A stretch of DNA of 64,000 nucleotides from Candidatus Lutibacillus vidarii (GTDB taxonomy: Bacteria > Actinomycetota > Actinomycetes > Actinomycetales > Dermatophilaceae). Position 1 is the first letter of the stretch. Each line of letters opens with the position of its first letter. Below the pieces are notes generated by a model. The model did not search any database and had not been told where the DNA came from. It saw nothing but the letters and a program-made list of their open reading frames with translations. Of the stretch, positions 15,571-23,453 are shown piece after piece. The stretch lies in NCBI GenBank assembly GCA_016717165.1, contig JADKGA010000003.1, positions 62,001 through 126,000 of the forward strand, read 5' to 3'. A program made the translations under genes and the position numbers.

Positions 15571-17235
15571 ATGGCGAGCACGATCGTCCCCGGTGAGTGT
15601 TTCCGCTGCGGACGGGTGAGGAACCTGCGCTGGAACCACACACTCAACCGGGGTGAGTGTCGGGCTTGCCGCGCCCGCCGCTCACCCCAGGAGACCTGCA
15701 CCGGCTGCGGCAGGCAGCGGCGAGTCAACGCCCGCACCAGCGACGGCGGCGCTATCTGCACCACCTGCTACGCCCGAAACCGCGCCGGTGAGGATGCTTG
15801 CGAGGGATGCGGCACTATCGGCCCGCTCGCCACCCGAGCTGGCGGGAAGTCCGATGGATCGCGGAATCTCTGCGTTCGCTGCTACCGGCACCCGCGTCGG
15901 TCCTGCGGCGTCTGCGGCCGGCTCAAGCGAGTCGCGTTGAAAGCGACCGCCGCGAGCCCGGACGTCTGCCCGACCTGCTACCAAGCGCCGGTCATCGACT
16001 GCTCCATCTGCGGCCAGCGGTCGCTCGGCCGGCGAACCACCAACCACGGCCGGCCCCGTTGCTTCGCCTGCCAAGCCACCCAGCAGATCGACGCCGCGCT
16101 CACCGGCCCGGACGGCACGATCCGACCCGAGCTGAAACCCGTCCGCGATGCCCTGACCGAGCTACGCCAACCCCGCTCGCTGCTGAACAACTGGCACGAC
16201 TTGCCGAGCCTGCACCTGCTCACCGACATCGCTCAAGGCCGGCTCGACCTGTCACACGATGCTCTCGATGCCCGCCCGCAAGTGTTCTCGGTGACCTACC
16301 TGCGCGCGATGCTCGTCGCCTCCGGCGCGTTGCCGCCCCGGGACGAGAACGCCGCCCGGCTACACCGCCACGCCGCCGAAGCCGGCGCCGACATCACCGA
16401 TCCCGAGCTGCGCGGCGTGCTGTCCCGCTATGCCCGCTGGCACGTCGTCGGCCGCGCCAAGACCAACCGCCACGGCCACCTCACCGCTCATGTCGCCGCA
16501 CGCTGCCGCAGCGACATTCACACCGCCCACGCCTTTCTCGACGACCTGACCGCGGGCGGTCACACCCTCGACGACTGCCCGCAAGCCTGCGTGGACGCCT
16601 GGCTCAGCACGAGCCGCAGCACCCGCCTGGGGTTCGTCCGCTGGCTCACACGAGGCGGCTACCTACCCCGAGTCACGTTGCCCGAACCCGTCGCGGCGAA
16701 AGACCCCGCCCATCAGGTTGACGCCGAAGATCAGCTGGCCCTTGCCCGCCGACTCCTGCACGACTCCACCGTCGCCAGCATCGAGGATCGCGCCGCCGCC
16801 TGCCTGATCCTGCTCTATGCCCAGCCCGTCGCGAAGATCGCCGCCCTCACCACCGACGACATCGAGGTCCGCGACACGGGAACCTATCTGCGGCTCGGCC
16901 GCGAACCGCTGCTGCTGATCCCGCCTCTGGACGGGCTGGTCACCGCGCTACCGGTCGTCAAGCCGTTCGGCACTGCGAGCATCCTGGCTGATGCCCGGTG
17001 GCTGTTCACTGGCAAGAACGCGGGCACCCATCTTCATCCCGCTTCACTCATGCGGCGGATGAACCAGCTCGGCATCTTCACCCGCGCCAGCCGGAGCACC
17101 GCGCTGCTGCACCTGGCCTCCACGACCCCGCCCGCCGTGTTCGCCTCGCTCATCGGCATCCACATCACCACCGCGACCCGCTGGGCTGAACTCACCGGCT
17201 CAGCCTGGAACACCTACGCCGCCGCCCGACGCTGA
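15571..17235 (+). CDS. Zinc-ribbon protein with degenerate recombinase-like C-terminus
   Basis: A 554-residue protein with ten CxxC knuckles in the first 165 residues (for example CFRC, CRAC, CTGC, CTTC, CEGC, CSIC), enough for five zinc ribbons. After a helical middle region, residues about 390-550 resemble a tyrosine-recombinase catalytic fold: AAACLILLYAQPVAKIAALT at the first box position, a beta region and a C-terminal helix set ending IGIHITTATRWAELTG...NTYAAARR. The standard Arg and HxxR signatures are not evident; a Tyr sits at the very end. It is probably the DNA-bridging partner of the integrase. Function inferred. Confidence 0.65.
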   Translation: MASTIVPGECFRCGRVRNLRWNHTLNRGECRACRARRSPQETCTGCGRQRRVNARTSDGGAICTTCYARNRAGEDACEGCGTIGPLATRAGGKSDGSRNLCVRCYRHPRRSCGVCGRLKRVALKATAASPDVCPTCYQAPVIDCSICGQRSLGRRTTNHGRPRCFACQATQQIDAALTGPDGTIRPELKPVRDALTELRQPRSLLNNWHDLPSLHLLTDIAQGRLDLSHDALDARPQVFSVTYLRAMLVASGALPPRDENAARLHRHAAEAGADITDPELRGVLSRYARWHVVGRAKTNRHGHLTAHVAARCRSDIHTAHAFLDDLTAGGHTLDDCPQACVDAWLSTSRSTRLGFVRWLTRGGYLPRVTLPEPVAAKDPAHQVDAEDQLALARRLLHDSTVASIEDRAAACLILLYAQPVAKIAALTTDDIEVRDTGTYLRLGREPLLLIPPLDGLVTALPVVKPFGTASILADARWLFTGKNAGTHLHPASLMRRMNQLGIFTRASRSTALLHLASTTPPAVFASLIGIHITTATRWAELTGSAWNTYAAARR

Positions 17236-17244
17236 CGACCAAGG

Positions 17245-17691
17245 TCACTCCCGCTCCGTCTGAAGCAAGGTCGCGGTCTGCTCTACCCAGCGTCGTTGCC
17301 TGCCCGTCTCGACAGCTCGCCGGTGATAGTGGGAACGGACCCACGCCACCGCGTCTTCTGGCGCGACACCGCTCATCGTTGCCAGCAGCGCCAAAGCCGT
17401 CCCGGTCCGCCCGATGCCGCCGCCACACCCGATCTCGACTCGCTCCTCACCGGCACGTTCCCACGCCTCACGCAGCGCCGTCGTCGCGTCGTCGGTCGAG
17501 TCCGGTAGCCGGAAGTCTCGCCACCGCACCCAGCGATGAGGCCAAGGACCAGGCGCAGGGTCACGGCCAAGTAGATAGACCGCGAAATCGGGGGCAGGCA
17601 CATCGCCGCGCGGCCGGCGCACGCCGACGCCGCGGATGCGTCGCCCGTCGGGCAACACCACCACACCCGGCTCGTCAGTCCATGCGTCCAC
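17245..17691 (-). CDS. Protein tyrosine/dual-specificity phosphatase-like protein
   Basis: A 148-residue soluble protein with the CX5R phosphatase loop CGGGIGRTG (Cys89, Arg95) and a plausible general-acid Asp in RDFRLPDSTDD about 25-30 residues earlier. Length fits a minimal phosphatase domain. It is convergent with the recombinase module (10-bp gap between the stops) and divergent from the DUF6112 gene, so it is a cargo gene with its own promoter rather than part of the transfer operon. Substrate unknown. Confidence 0.75.
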   Translation of the reverse strand: MDAWTDEPGVVVLPDGRRIRGVGVRRPRGDVPAPDFAVYLLGRDPAPGPWPHRWVRWRDFRLPDSTDDATTALREAWERAGEERVEIGCGGGIGRTGTALALLATMSGVAPEDAVAWVRSHYHRRAVETGRQRRWVEQTATLLQTERE

Positions 17692-17747
17692 ACTTCAACG
17701 CTAGCCCGACGGCGGCGGTCCTGCCTGCGCACCTCGCCAGCATGGAT

Positions 17748-17762
17748 TTCGAACGCTTCGAA
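17748..17762. promoter_or_regulatory. Palindrome before the DUF6112 transfer genes
   Basis: TTCGAACGCTTCGAA is a perfect inverted repeat with a 3-nt centre, located 30 bases upstream of the first DUF6112 start and 57 bases from the divergent phosphatase start. A regulator site controlling either gene is likely by position. No matching copy was seen elsewhere in the element. Confidence 0.4.
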
Positions 17763-17791
17763 TACTTGCGATCCCCGGTTGGGTGACCACG

Positions 17792-18058
17792 ATGGGCATC
17801 TTTCCCGACTTCAACGGGCTCGGCGGCATCGGCGATCTGCGCGCCGTCGTCGGCGCACTACTCACATTCGTGCTGATCATCGCCGTACTCATGCTGATCA
17901 TCTCAGCGATCGTGTGGGCCATCGCCTCCGCCCACGGCAACTACGCCACCGCCAGCAAAGGCCGCATCGGCGTCCTCGTCGCCGTTGGTGCCGCCATCCT
18001 CGCCGGTGGCGGGGTGGCGTGGATGAACTGGCTCATCAACCTCGGCCAGCAACTCTGA
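17792..18058 (+). CDS. DUF6112 small membrane protein (transfer operon)
   Basis: An 88-residue protein with two membrane helices (VVGALLTFVLIIAVLMLIISAIV and IGVLVAVGAAILAGGGVAW) separated by a short basic loop containing SKGR. Size, topology and a second paralogue next door match DUF6112 proteins of actinobacterial conjugative elements, which resemble VirB2-type pilins in layout. ATG 17792 was preferred for spacing; GTG 17783 would add three residues. A role as a channel or pilin-like subunit is inferred. Confidence 0.75.
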   Translation: MGIFPDFNGLGGIGDLRAVVGALLTFVLIIAVLMLIISAIVWAIASAHGNYATASKGRIGVLVAVGAAILAGGGVAWMNWLINLGQQL

Positions 18059-18205
18059 CATCCAGAACGTCCAGCCTCTGCCGATGCCCACGCCCGCGGT
18101 GGCGTGGGCATCGCTGCGTCTCGGCTCGGATGGGCGGGCGCACCTGTGGCGTGTACCCGTCTGCGATTCCCGCAGGCGGACCGCCGCTCGTCAAGGAGAC
18201 TCATC

Positions 18206-18529
18206 GTGTTCGATCTGCTCACCACCACCGTTCTGCCCGCCGTCGCCCTGGTGCCGATGGACATCAACATCGACCCAAACACCAATGGCTTGCCGGGAAT
18301 CAACCAACTGCGCACCATCGTTGGCGCGGTGATGACCATCGGTCTCATCCTCAGCGTGTTGGCACTGATCGTCTCGGCGATCGTGTGGGGCTTCGGCGCG
18401 AACTCCTCGAACCCGCACCTCGCCTCGCGGGGGAAGATCGGCGTCCTCGTCTCCTGCGGTGCAGCGGTGATCTGCGGCGCGTCCGTGACGCTCATCAACT
18501 TCTTCTGGAACGTCGGCCAGCAAGTCTGA
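18206..18529 (+). CDS. Second DUF6112 small membrane protein
   Basis: A 107-residue paralogue of the preceding protein. The GTG at 18206 sits five bases after AAGGAG; the longer upstream frame lacks a ribosome site. It has a short N-terminal hydrophobic stretch (TTTVLPAVALVPM), a periplasmic-type loop, then two membrane helices (VMTIGLILSVLALIVSAIVW and IGVLVSCGAAVICGASVTLI) joined by SRGK. The DUF6112 pair usually precedes the TrbL-like gene, as here. Confidence 0.75.
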   Translation: MFDLLTTTVLPAVALVPMDINIDPNTNGLPGINQLRTIVGAVMTIGLILSVLALIVSAIVWGFGANSSNPHLASRGKIGVLVSCGAAVICGASVTLINFFWNVGQQV

Positions 18530-18558
18530 CCCGGCGTCGAGAGGCTTGGTGGTTTGCG

Positions 18559-19980
18559 ATGAGCGTGTGTGACATCCCGGTGATCTCCTCGGTCTGCGAT
18601 GCGGTCGGCGAGGGAGCCGCCACTCTGGTCGCGGCACCGTTCGACTGGCTCGCCCAAGCGATGGGCGCCGCCGCGGGCTGGTTGTTCGAGGCGGTCTGGT
18701 CAGTGTTCGACACCACCACCCTCGTGGATGTCGCCCGGCCGGGCTACATCAGCGTCTACAACCTGCTGTTCGGTATCGCGGTATTCGTGATGCTGATCTT
18801 CTTCTGCCTCCAACTCATCACCGGCCTCATCCGCCGCGACCCCACCGCACTGACCCGAGCCGCCCTCGGCCTCGCAAAATCCGTGCTCGGGTCTTTCGTC
18901 GTCATCACGCTGACCGCGCTCATGCTGGAAGTCGTCGACCAGCTGTGCTTGGGGATCGTCCAAGCAGCCGGCGAGACCACCGAGTCGATGGGCGACAAGA
19001 TCGCCCTCATGGTTGCCGGCCTGGTGGGGATCAACATCGCCGCCCCCGGTGTCGGGGCGATCATCACGATCTTCATGGCCGGACTCGCGATCACCGCCGC
19101 CGCCATCGTCTGGCTCTCCCTCCTCGTACGGAAGGCACTGCTACTGGTCGCAATCGTATTCGCACCGCTCGCGTTCAGCGGCGCGTCCTGGGACGCCTCG
19201 CGGGGGTGGATCGGGAAGTGGGCGATGTTCGTCGTCGCGCTGATCTGCTCCAAACTCGTGCTGGTCGTGATGTTCCTCGTTGCGATCACCGAAGTCTCCG
19301 CACCCATCGACGCCGACCTGGCCTCGATCAGCGACCCCATCGCCGGGATCGTGCTAATGGCGATGGCGGCTTTCGCCCCGTACCTGACGTACAAGTTCAT
19401 CGCGTTCGTCGGCTTCGACATGTACCACGCCATCGGCTCCGAACAAGACGCCAAACACGCACTCAACCGGCCTATCCCCGTCCCCGGACGCGGCGCGGGC
19501 GGTGGTGCGGAGCCGAAGAAGGTACTCGGCGGTGCAGGCGACACCGGAAGCGGCGGCAGTGGTGCTGGACGAGGTGGTGGTGGTAACGCGCCGCCCGCGC
19601 CGAAGCCGACACCCGCATCATCGGCTGGTGCTGAGGCATCAGGTGGTGGAGCCGCCGCGTCCGGTGGCGGCGCTGCCGCAGGTGGCGGTGCCGCAGCTGC
19701 TGGACCTGCTGCGGCCGTGGTCGTGGGCGCTCAGGTTGCCAAGGGAGCTGGAACTGCCGGACCCAAAGCGGGTACCGCACTAGGCGCCCAGGGCGAGCAT
19801 GCTGCCGATGCCGCCGCCCAGGCAGCGCCCCCACCGCCCGCGACATCAACTCCGGCTACGCCCACTCAAGTGCCGCCGCCATCGAGTTCAGCACCGCCCG
19901 CACCGAGGAGCGATCCAGCGCCTCCACCGCCGCCGCCGAAGCCCACCCCGCCGCCAGCGCCACGAGCGTCGAAGGAGTAG
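18559..19980 (+). CDS. TrbL/VirB6-like conjugal transfer membrane protein
   Basis: A 473-residue polytopic protein. Residues about 60-300 carry six or so membrane helices (LLFGIAVFVMLIFFCLQLI, VLGSFVVITLTALML, IITIFMAGLAITAAAIVWL, LLVAIVFAPLAFSG). The C-terminal 160 residues are cytoplasmic-type low-complexity Gly/Ala/Pro. This matches the VirB6/TrbL inner-membrane channel of type IV secretion, with the long tail usual in actinobacterial elements. It starts 29 bases after the second DUF6112 gene and is followed six bases later by the SCO6880 gene. Confidence 0.85.
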   Translation: MSVCDIPVISSVCDAVGEGAATLVAAPFDWLAQAMGAAAGWLFEAVWSVFDTTTLVDVARPGYISVYNLLFGIAVFVMLIFFCLQLITGLIRRDPTALTRAALGLAKSVLGSFVVITLTALMLEVVDQLCLGIVQAAGETTESMGDKIALMVAGLVGINIAAPGVGAIITIFMAGLAITAAAIVWLSLLVRKALLLVAIVFAPLAFSGASWDASRGWIGKWAMFVVALICSKLVLVVMFLVAITEVSAPIDADLASISDPIAGIVLMAMAAFAPYLTYKFIAFVGFDMYHAIGSEQDAKHALNRPIPVPGRGAGGGAEPKKVLGGAGDTGSGGSGAGRGGGGNAPPAPKPTPASSAGAEASGGGAAASGGGAAAGGGAAAAGPAAAVVVGAQVAKGAGTAGPKAGTALGAQGEHAADAAAQAAPPPPATSTPATPTQVPPPSSSAPPAPRSDPAPPPPPPKPTPPPAPRASKE

Positions 19981-19986
19981 TAGATC

Positions 19987-21453
19987 GTGAACTCGAACCA
20001 GAATCACCGCAGCACGGGCGATCTCGCGCCAGTGAAGTTCTCCCGCCTCTCTCGCCGCGGCGTCCTCCTCGGCCTGTCGTTGACGCAACTGATCACCCTC
20101 GCCATCGGCGGTGCGACGCTGATCGTCGCGTTCTACGCAGGAGGCGGGATGCTCCTCGCGTACACCGCACCCGTCTGGGTGCTCTCGGCCGCGCTGACCT
20201 GGATTCCCATCGCAGGCCGACCGATCGTGGAATGGCTGCCCGTAGCGTGCTGGTGGCTGTGGCGCGGCACCGGCGGGCAACTCCTCTACCTCCGAAGGAC
20301 CGTCGTGCCCCGTCCTGTCGGGACGCTCGCGCTACCAGGCGACACGGCACGACTGCGGGAGTTCGACGATCCCGACACCGGGGCCGGGATGATCCACGAC
20401 CCCCACGCCGCCACCTTGACCGTGGTCTGCGAAGTTACCCACCCCGCGTTCGTGCTCCTCGACCCCGGCGAGCAGGAACGTCGCGTCACCTCCTGGGGAC
20501 GCGTCCTCGCCACCGTGTGCCGTTCCGGCCGAGTTGCCACGTTGCAGGTGTTGGAGCGTACTCTGCCGGACTCCGGCACCGGACTCGCCGAATGGTGGGC
20601 CGCGCACGGCACTGCTGATGGGTCATGGTCCGCCGACACCTACGCCGAGTTGATCGAACGCGCTGGACCCGCCGGTGAACGCCATGCCACCACGCTGTCG
20701 CTGTCGTTGGATATGAAGGCGGCGGCCCGGCAGATCAGAACCGCAGGCGGCGGCATCCGAGGCGCGGCGAACGTGCTGCGCCAAGAGATGAACACCCTCG
20801 TCGCCGCGCTCCGCTCCGCCGACCTCGCACCGTCGGGCTGGCTCACACCAGGGCAGATCGCCGTCATGCTGCGCTCCGCCTACGACCCCGCCATCGCCGC
20901 CACCCTCGAACGCCACGGCCAGCTCGGCCAATCGCTCGCCACCGCAGGACCGGTAGCGGTCACCGAGACCTGGGGCAGACTCCGCACCGACTCCGCCCAC
21001 CATGCGGTGCTGTGGATCAGTGAATGGCCCCGATCGCTGGTGTATCCGGGGTTCTTGTCCCCGGTACTGCTGTCCACCGGTATCCAGCGGTCGTTCTCGC
21101 TGATCTGCACCCCTATGCGCTCCGACCAAGCCGCCCGCGACATCCGCAAGAAGAAGGTCGAGCACATCTCCGACCATGCCCAACGAGCGAAGATCGGCCA
21201 GATCGAAGACGCCTCCCAGACCGCCGAGTACCACGACGTGCTCCAACAAGAAGCCGACCTCACCGCCGGGCACGGCATCCTCCGCTACACCGGCCTCATC
21301 GCCGTCTCAGCACCAAGCGTGGAGGAACTCGACGCCGCCGTCGCCGCGATCGAGCAAGCCGCGATCCAAGCGTCCTGTGAGACAAGGCTCCTCGTGGGTC
21401 AGCAGGCCGTCGCGTTCACCGCTGCCGCACTGCCGCTGTGTCGGAAGGTCTGA
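19987..21453 (+). CDS. SCO6880-family conjugation protein
   Basis: A 488-residue protein, GTG start. Two membrane helices lie near the N-terminus (LLGLSLTQLITLAIGGATLI and LLAYTAPVWVLSAALTWI), followed by a large cytoplasmic domain with RPIVEWLPVACWWLWR. SCO6880 proteins are a marker of actinobacterial type IV-like transfer systems and resemble a fused PrgI membrane part with the N-terminal portion of a VirB4 protein. The separate ATPase gene at 23450 would supply the motor domain. The CHAT gene on the other strand now stands between the two. Confidence 0.85.
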   Translation: MNSNQNHRSTGDLAPVKFSRLSRRGVLLGLSLTQLITLAIGGATLIVAFYAGGGMLLAYTAPVWVLSAALTWIPIAGRPIVEWLPVACWWLWRGTGGQLLYLRRTVVPRPVGTLALPGDTARLREFDDPDTGAGMIHDPHAATLTVVCEVTHPAFVLLDPGEQERRVTSWGRVLATVCRSGRVATLQVLERTLPDSGTGLAEWWAAHGTADGSWSADTYAELIERAGPAGERHATTLSLSLDMKAAARQIRTAGGGIRGAANVLRQEMNTLVAALRSADLAPSGWLTPGQIAVMLRSAYDPAIAATLERHGQLGQSLATAGPVAVTETWGRLRTDSAHHAVLWISEWPRSLVYPGFLSPVLLSTGIQRSFSLICTPMRSDQAARDIRKKKVEHISDHAQRAKIGQIEDASQTAEYHDVLQQEADLTAGHGILRYTGLIAVSAPSVEELDAAVAAIEQAAIQASCETRLLVGQQAVAFTAAALPLCRKV

Positions 21454-21454
21454 G

Positions 21455-22516
21455 TCAGACCGTGGGCTTTACGAGGACCGTGGTTAATGGATCGACGTCG
21501 GTTGCCCAAGCGAGGGTCGGGAGATCGGCGCTGTCCAGTCCCGCGAGTTCAAGCGCAGCCTGTCCCGACAGGTGGGAAGAGTTTATGGATTGCCCGTTGG
21601 CGACCGCCGCGTAGAACTGCGCGGCGTAGTTGATCGCGTCCGCATCTTCGATGTTGTCAGCCATCCCAATAGCGAACGGAACTACCTGCGTCACCAGATC
21701 GTCGATCTGGGCTGTAGAACGGCAGGAGTTCAGCAGGACGAGTAGCGGCGGATCGTCGGTCGCGCTGATCGCTCGCGCAAACGCACGCGCCGTCACGATC
21801 ACACCTTCGTGGGGTGCGTCTGTTTCGTCCTCGAACACGATCAGGTCATCGTTGCTGTGGCCAGAAAAGTGCACCACGTGAGGGCGGAACTTGGTGACCC
21901 CGTCCAGTAGGTCCGCGGTGGTCGCGGCTGGCCGCACGTCGAGTTCGATCTGGTCGCGATGCAGAGCGGACTCCACCGCAGCCCGGATGCGTTTCTGTTC
22001 CCTCCCCACACGGAGGTCGCCTTCGGCTGAGGCTCCAAGCATGAGCACCCGGAGCTTTTCTCGCTTCGGCGCGGGAAGGTGACGCAGCGCGGTGGTCACG
22101 GCTACCTCGGCACCGATGACCCTCGACTCCAACTGGGCGCGTTCGGCGGCTACTCGCCGGTCAGTGCGCTGTTGCTCGCTCTTGCGGCGTCGTTCTGCCG
22201 CATCAGTCTCGGACTGCTCGGCTCGGGCGAGCTTGCCCTGGAGGGCAGCCTCTTCCTTCGCGTATCCGGCTGCCCGTGCCTGCCAGCGGCTGGCCTCCTT
22301 GCCTGCGGTCTCGGCTTCCTTCTCCCTGCGATCGGCCTCGCGAAGTTTGCTGCTGTGGGTTGAGGTGCTCGATGTCTTAGCTGCTGCCTGTCGGGCCTTG
22401 GCAGCGTCAGTACGCTTCGAGGACTCCTTCGATCGATACTCACCGGCCTTCTTGTCCGCGTCAATGCGCTGCTTGCGTTTGCGATCCAGCTGGCTTCGGT
22501 ACTGACTTGCGCTCAC
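21455..22516 (-). CDS. Coiled-coil CHAT-domain protease
   Basis: A 353-residue cytoplasmic protein on the strand opposite to the transfer genes, ending one base from the SCO6880 stop. Residues 1-135 are a charged Lys/Arg/Glu/Ala-rich coiled coil with no membrane segment. Residues about 155-350 form a CHAT caspase-like domain with the His of VVHFSGHS (H220) and the Cys of LLNSCRS (C265). CHAT proteases serve in several bacterial immune and cell-death pathways, usually activated by a partner. No gasdermin or sensor gene is adjacent, so the coiled coil may itself be the sensing or assembly module. Defence or addiction function is inference. Confidence 0.8.
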   Translation of the reverse strand: MSASQYRSQLDRKRKQRIDADKKAGEYRSKESSKRTDAAKARQAAAKTSSTSTHSSKLREADRREKEAETAGKEASRWQARAAGYAKEEAALQGKLARAEQSETDAAERRRKSEQQRTDRRVAAERAQLESRVIGAEVAVTTALRHLPAPKREKLRVLMLGASAEGDLRVGREQKRIRAAVESALHRDQIELDVRPAATTADLLDGVTKFRPHVVHFSGHSNDDLIVFEDETDAPHEGVIVTARAFARAISATDDPPLLVLLNSCRSTAQIDDLVTQVVPFAIGMADNIEDADAINYAAQFYAAVANGQSINSSHLSGQAALELAGLDSADLPTLAWATDVDPLTTVLVKPTV

Positions 22517-22634
22517 TTTGTAGGGCCCCTGCTCGTATGCCTATCCGTCGATACAACAGTAGGCCGGACCACGGACATTCTTCCCGGGCCGCTTGTGCGT
22601 ACCTCCCCATCACACAGCACAAGGGAGGTCCATG

Positions 22635-23453
22635 ATGTCCACGTTCTTCGACCCAACAGCAGACGCCACGGAAGCGTCCGAAGCTCTGCGCGGGCTTGCG
22701 CACGCGAGCCGAACGTTCGATCAGCCCGCTCAGATGTACGGAGTGATCGGAGACCTGTCTGCTGGGATGCGGTCACTCCACCAGGTGCTGGAACAGCTCG
22801 CCGATGTGCACGAGCGGAAGGCCGCCCACGCGTTCAACGACGACGGCAACCACGCAGCCGGAGTACGTGACGCTCTCGCCACAGCGGAGAAACTGCGCCG
22901 GTCTGGGCGTCTGGTCGATCAGGCCTACGACCGGCTCGCTGAGGGGTTCGCCGCTGCGGGGCGGATCGCCTGGCATCCCGAACTGACCATCGACGAAACT
23001 GTGCCGTCGCGATGGATCAACGTGGTGTTCCTCCAAGGCGACGAGGCTGACCGCCCGTTGCGCATTCTCGGCGAACTGGGGCATGTCGATGTTGTGGACT
23101 ACCTCGCGCAGTGGGACTACGGCGAGGAGACCACGCAGGCGGCGTTGGAGAACGGGTACGTCTACGACGAACCCGGGCAGGGCACCAACGACCGGGTGAT
23201 GATCTCGGGCGACTACGCCCTGGTCGTTAACCCGCACGTCGGGTATGTCTCGCTGCTGCGCCGTCACTCCGATCCCGACGCGAGCGCCGAAGCGATTGAT
23301 GAGCCGTCGCAGGATGGGCCGGAGCTGCTGGTCTCGTACTCCTCGCCGGGTGCTCCAAAGCGTCCTGATGTGCCGCAACCGAAGCAGGAGCGGTCGTGGT
23401 TCGAGCCCGCGAAGATTACGGCGGTCAAGCAGGCACGAGGTCTGGGACTGTGA
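22635..23453 (+). CDS. Element-encoded two-part hypothetical protein
   Basis: A 272-residue protein; ATG 22635 is six bases after GGGAGG (an ATG three bases earlier is also possible). Residues 1-100 are helical (ASEALRGLAHASRTFDQPAQ, LHQVLEQLADVHERKA) and resemble a conserved small protein of actinobacterial conjugative elements. Residues about 105-210 form a separate acidic, aromatic-rich domain (YLAQWDYGEETTQ, GYVYDEPGQG), so this could be a fusion. The tail is charged. Its stop overlaps the ATPase start, placing it in the transfer operon. Confidence 0.65.
   Translation: MSTFFDPTADATEASEALRGLAHASRTFDQPAQMYGVIGDLSAGMRSLHQVLEQLADVHERKAAHAFNDDGNHAAGVRDALATAEKLRRSGRLVDQAYDRLAEGFAAAGRIAWHPELTIDETVPSRWINVVFLQGDEADRPLRILGELGHVDVVDYLAQWDYGEETTQAALENGYVYDEPGQGTNDRVMISGDYALVVNPHVGYVSLLRRHSDPDASAEAIDEPSQDGPELLVSYSSPGAPKRPDVPQPKQERSWFEPAKITAVKQARGLGL

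Larger units (their letters stand above)
14044..17235 (+). mobile_element. Three-gene tyrosine-recombinase transposon-like module
   Basis: A tyrosine integrase, a small HTH protein and a zinc-ribbon/recombinase-like protein are packed with a 1-base overlap and a 9-base gap. The same trio recurs in Actinobacteria as a mobile unit, by my recognition of the integrase and third protein. It splits the conjugation operon between the wall hydrolase and the DUF6112 genes. The left limit is set by the palindromic sites (14044 or 13927); the right limit is unknown, given here as the last stop codon. Confidence 0.65.
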
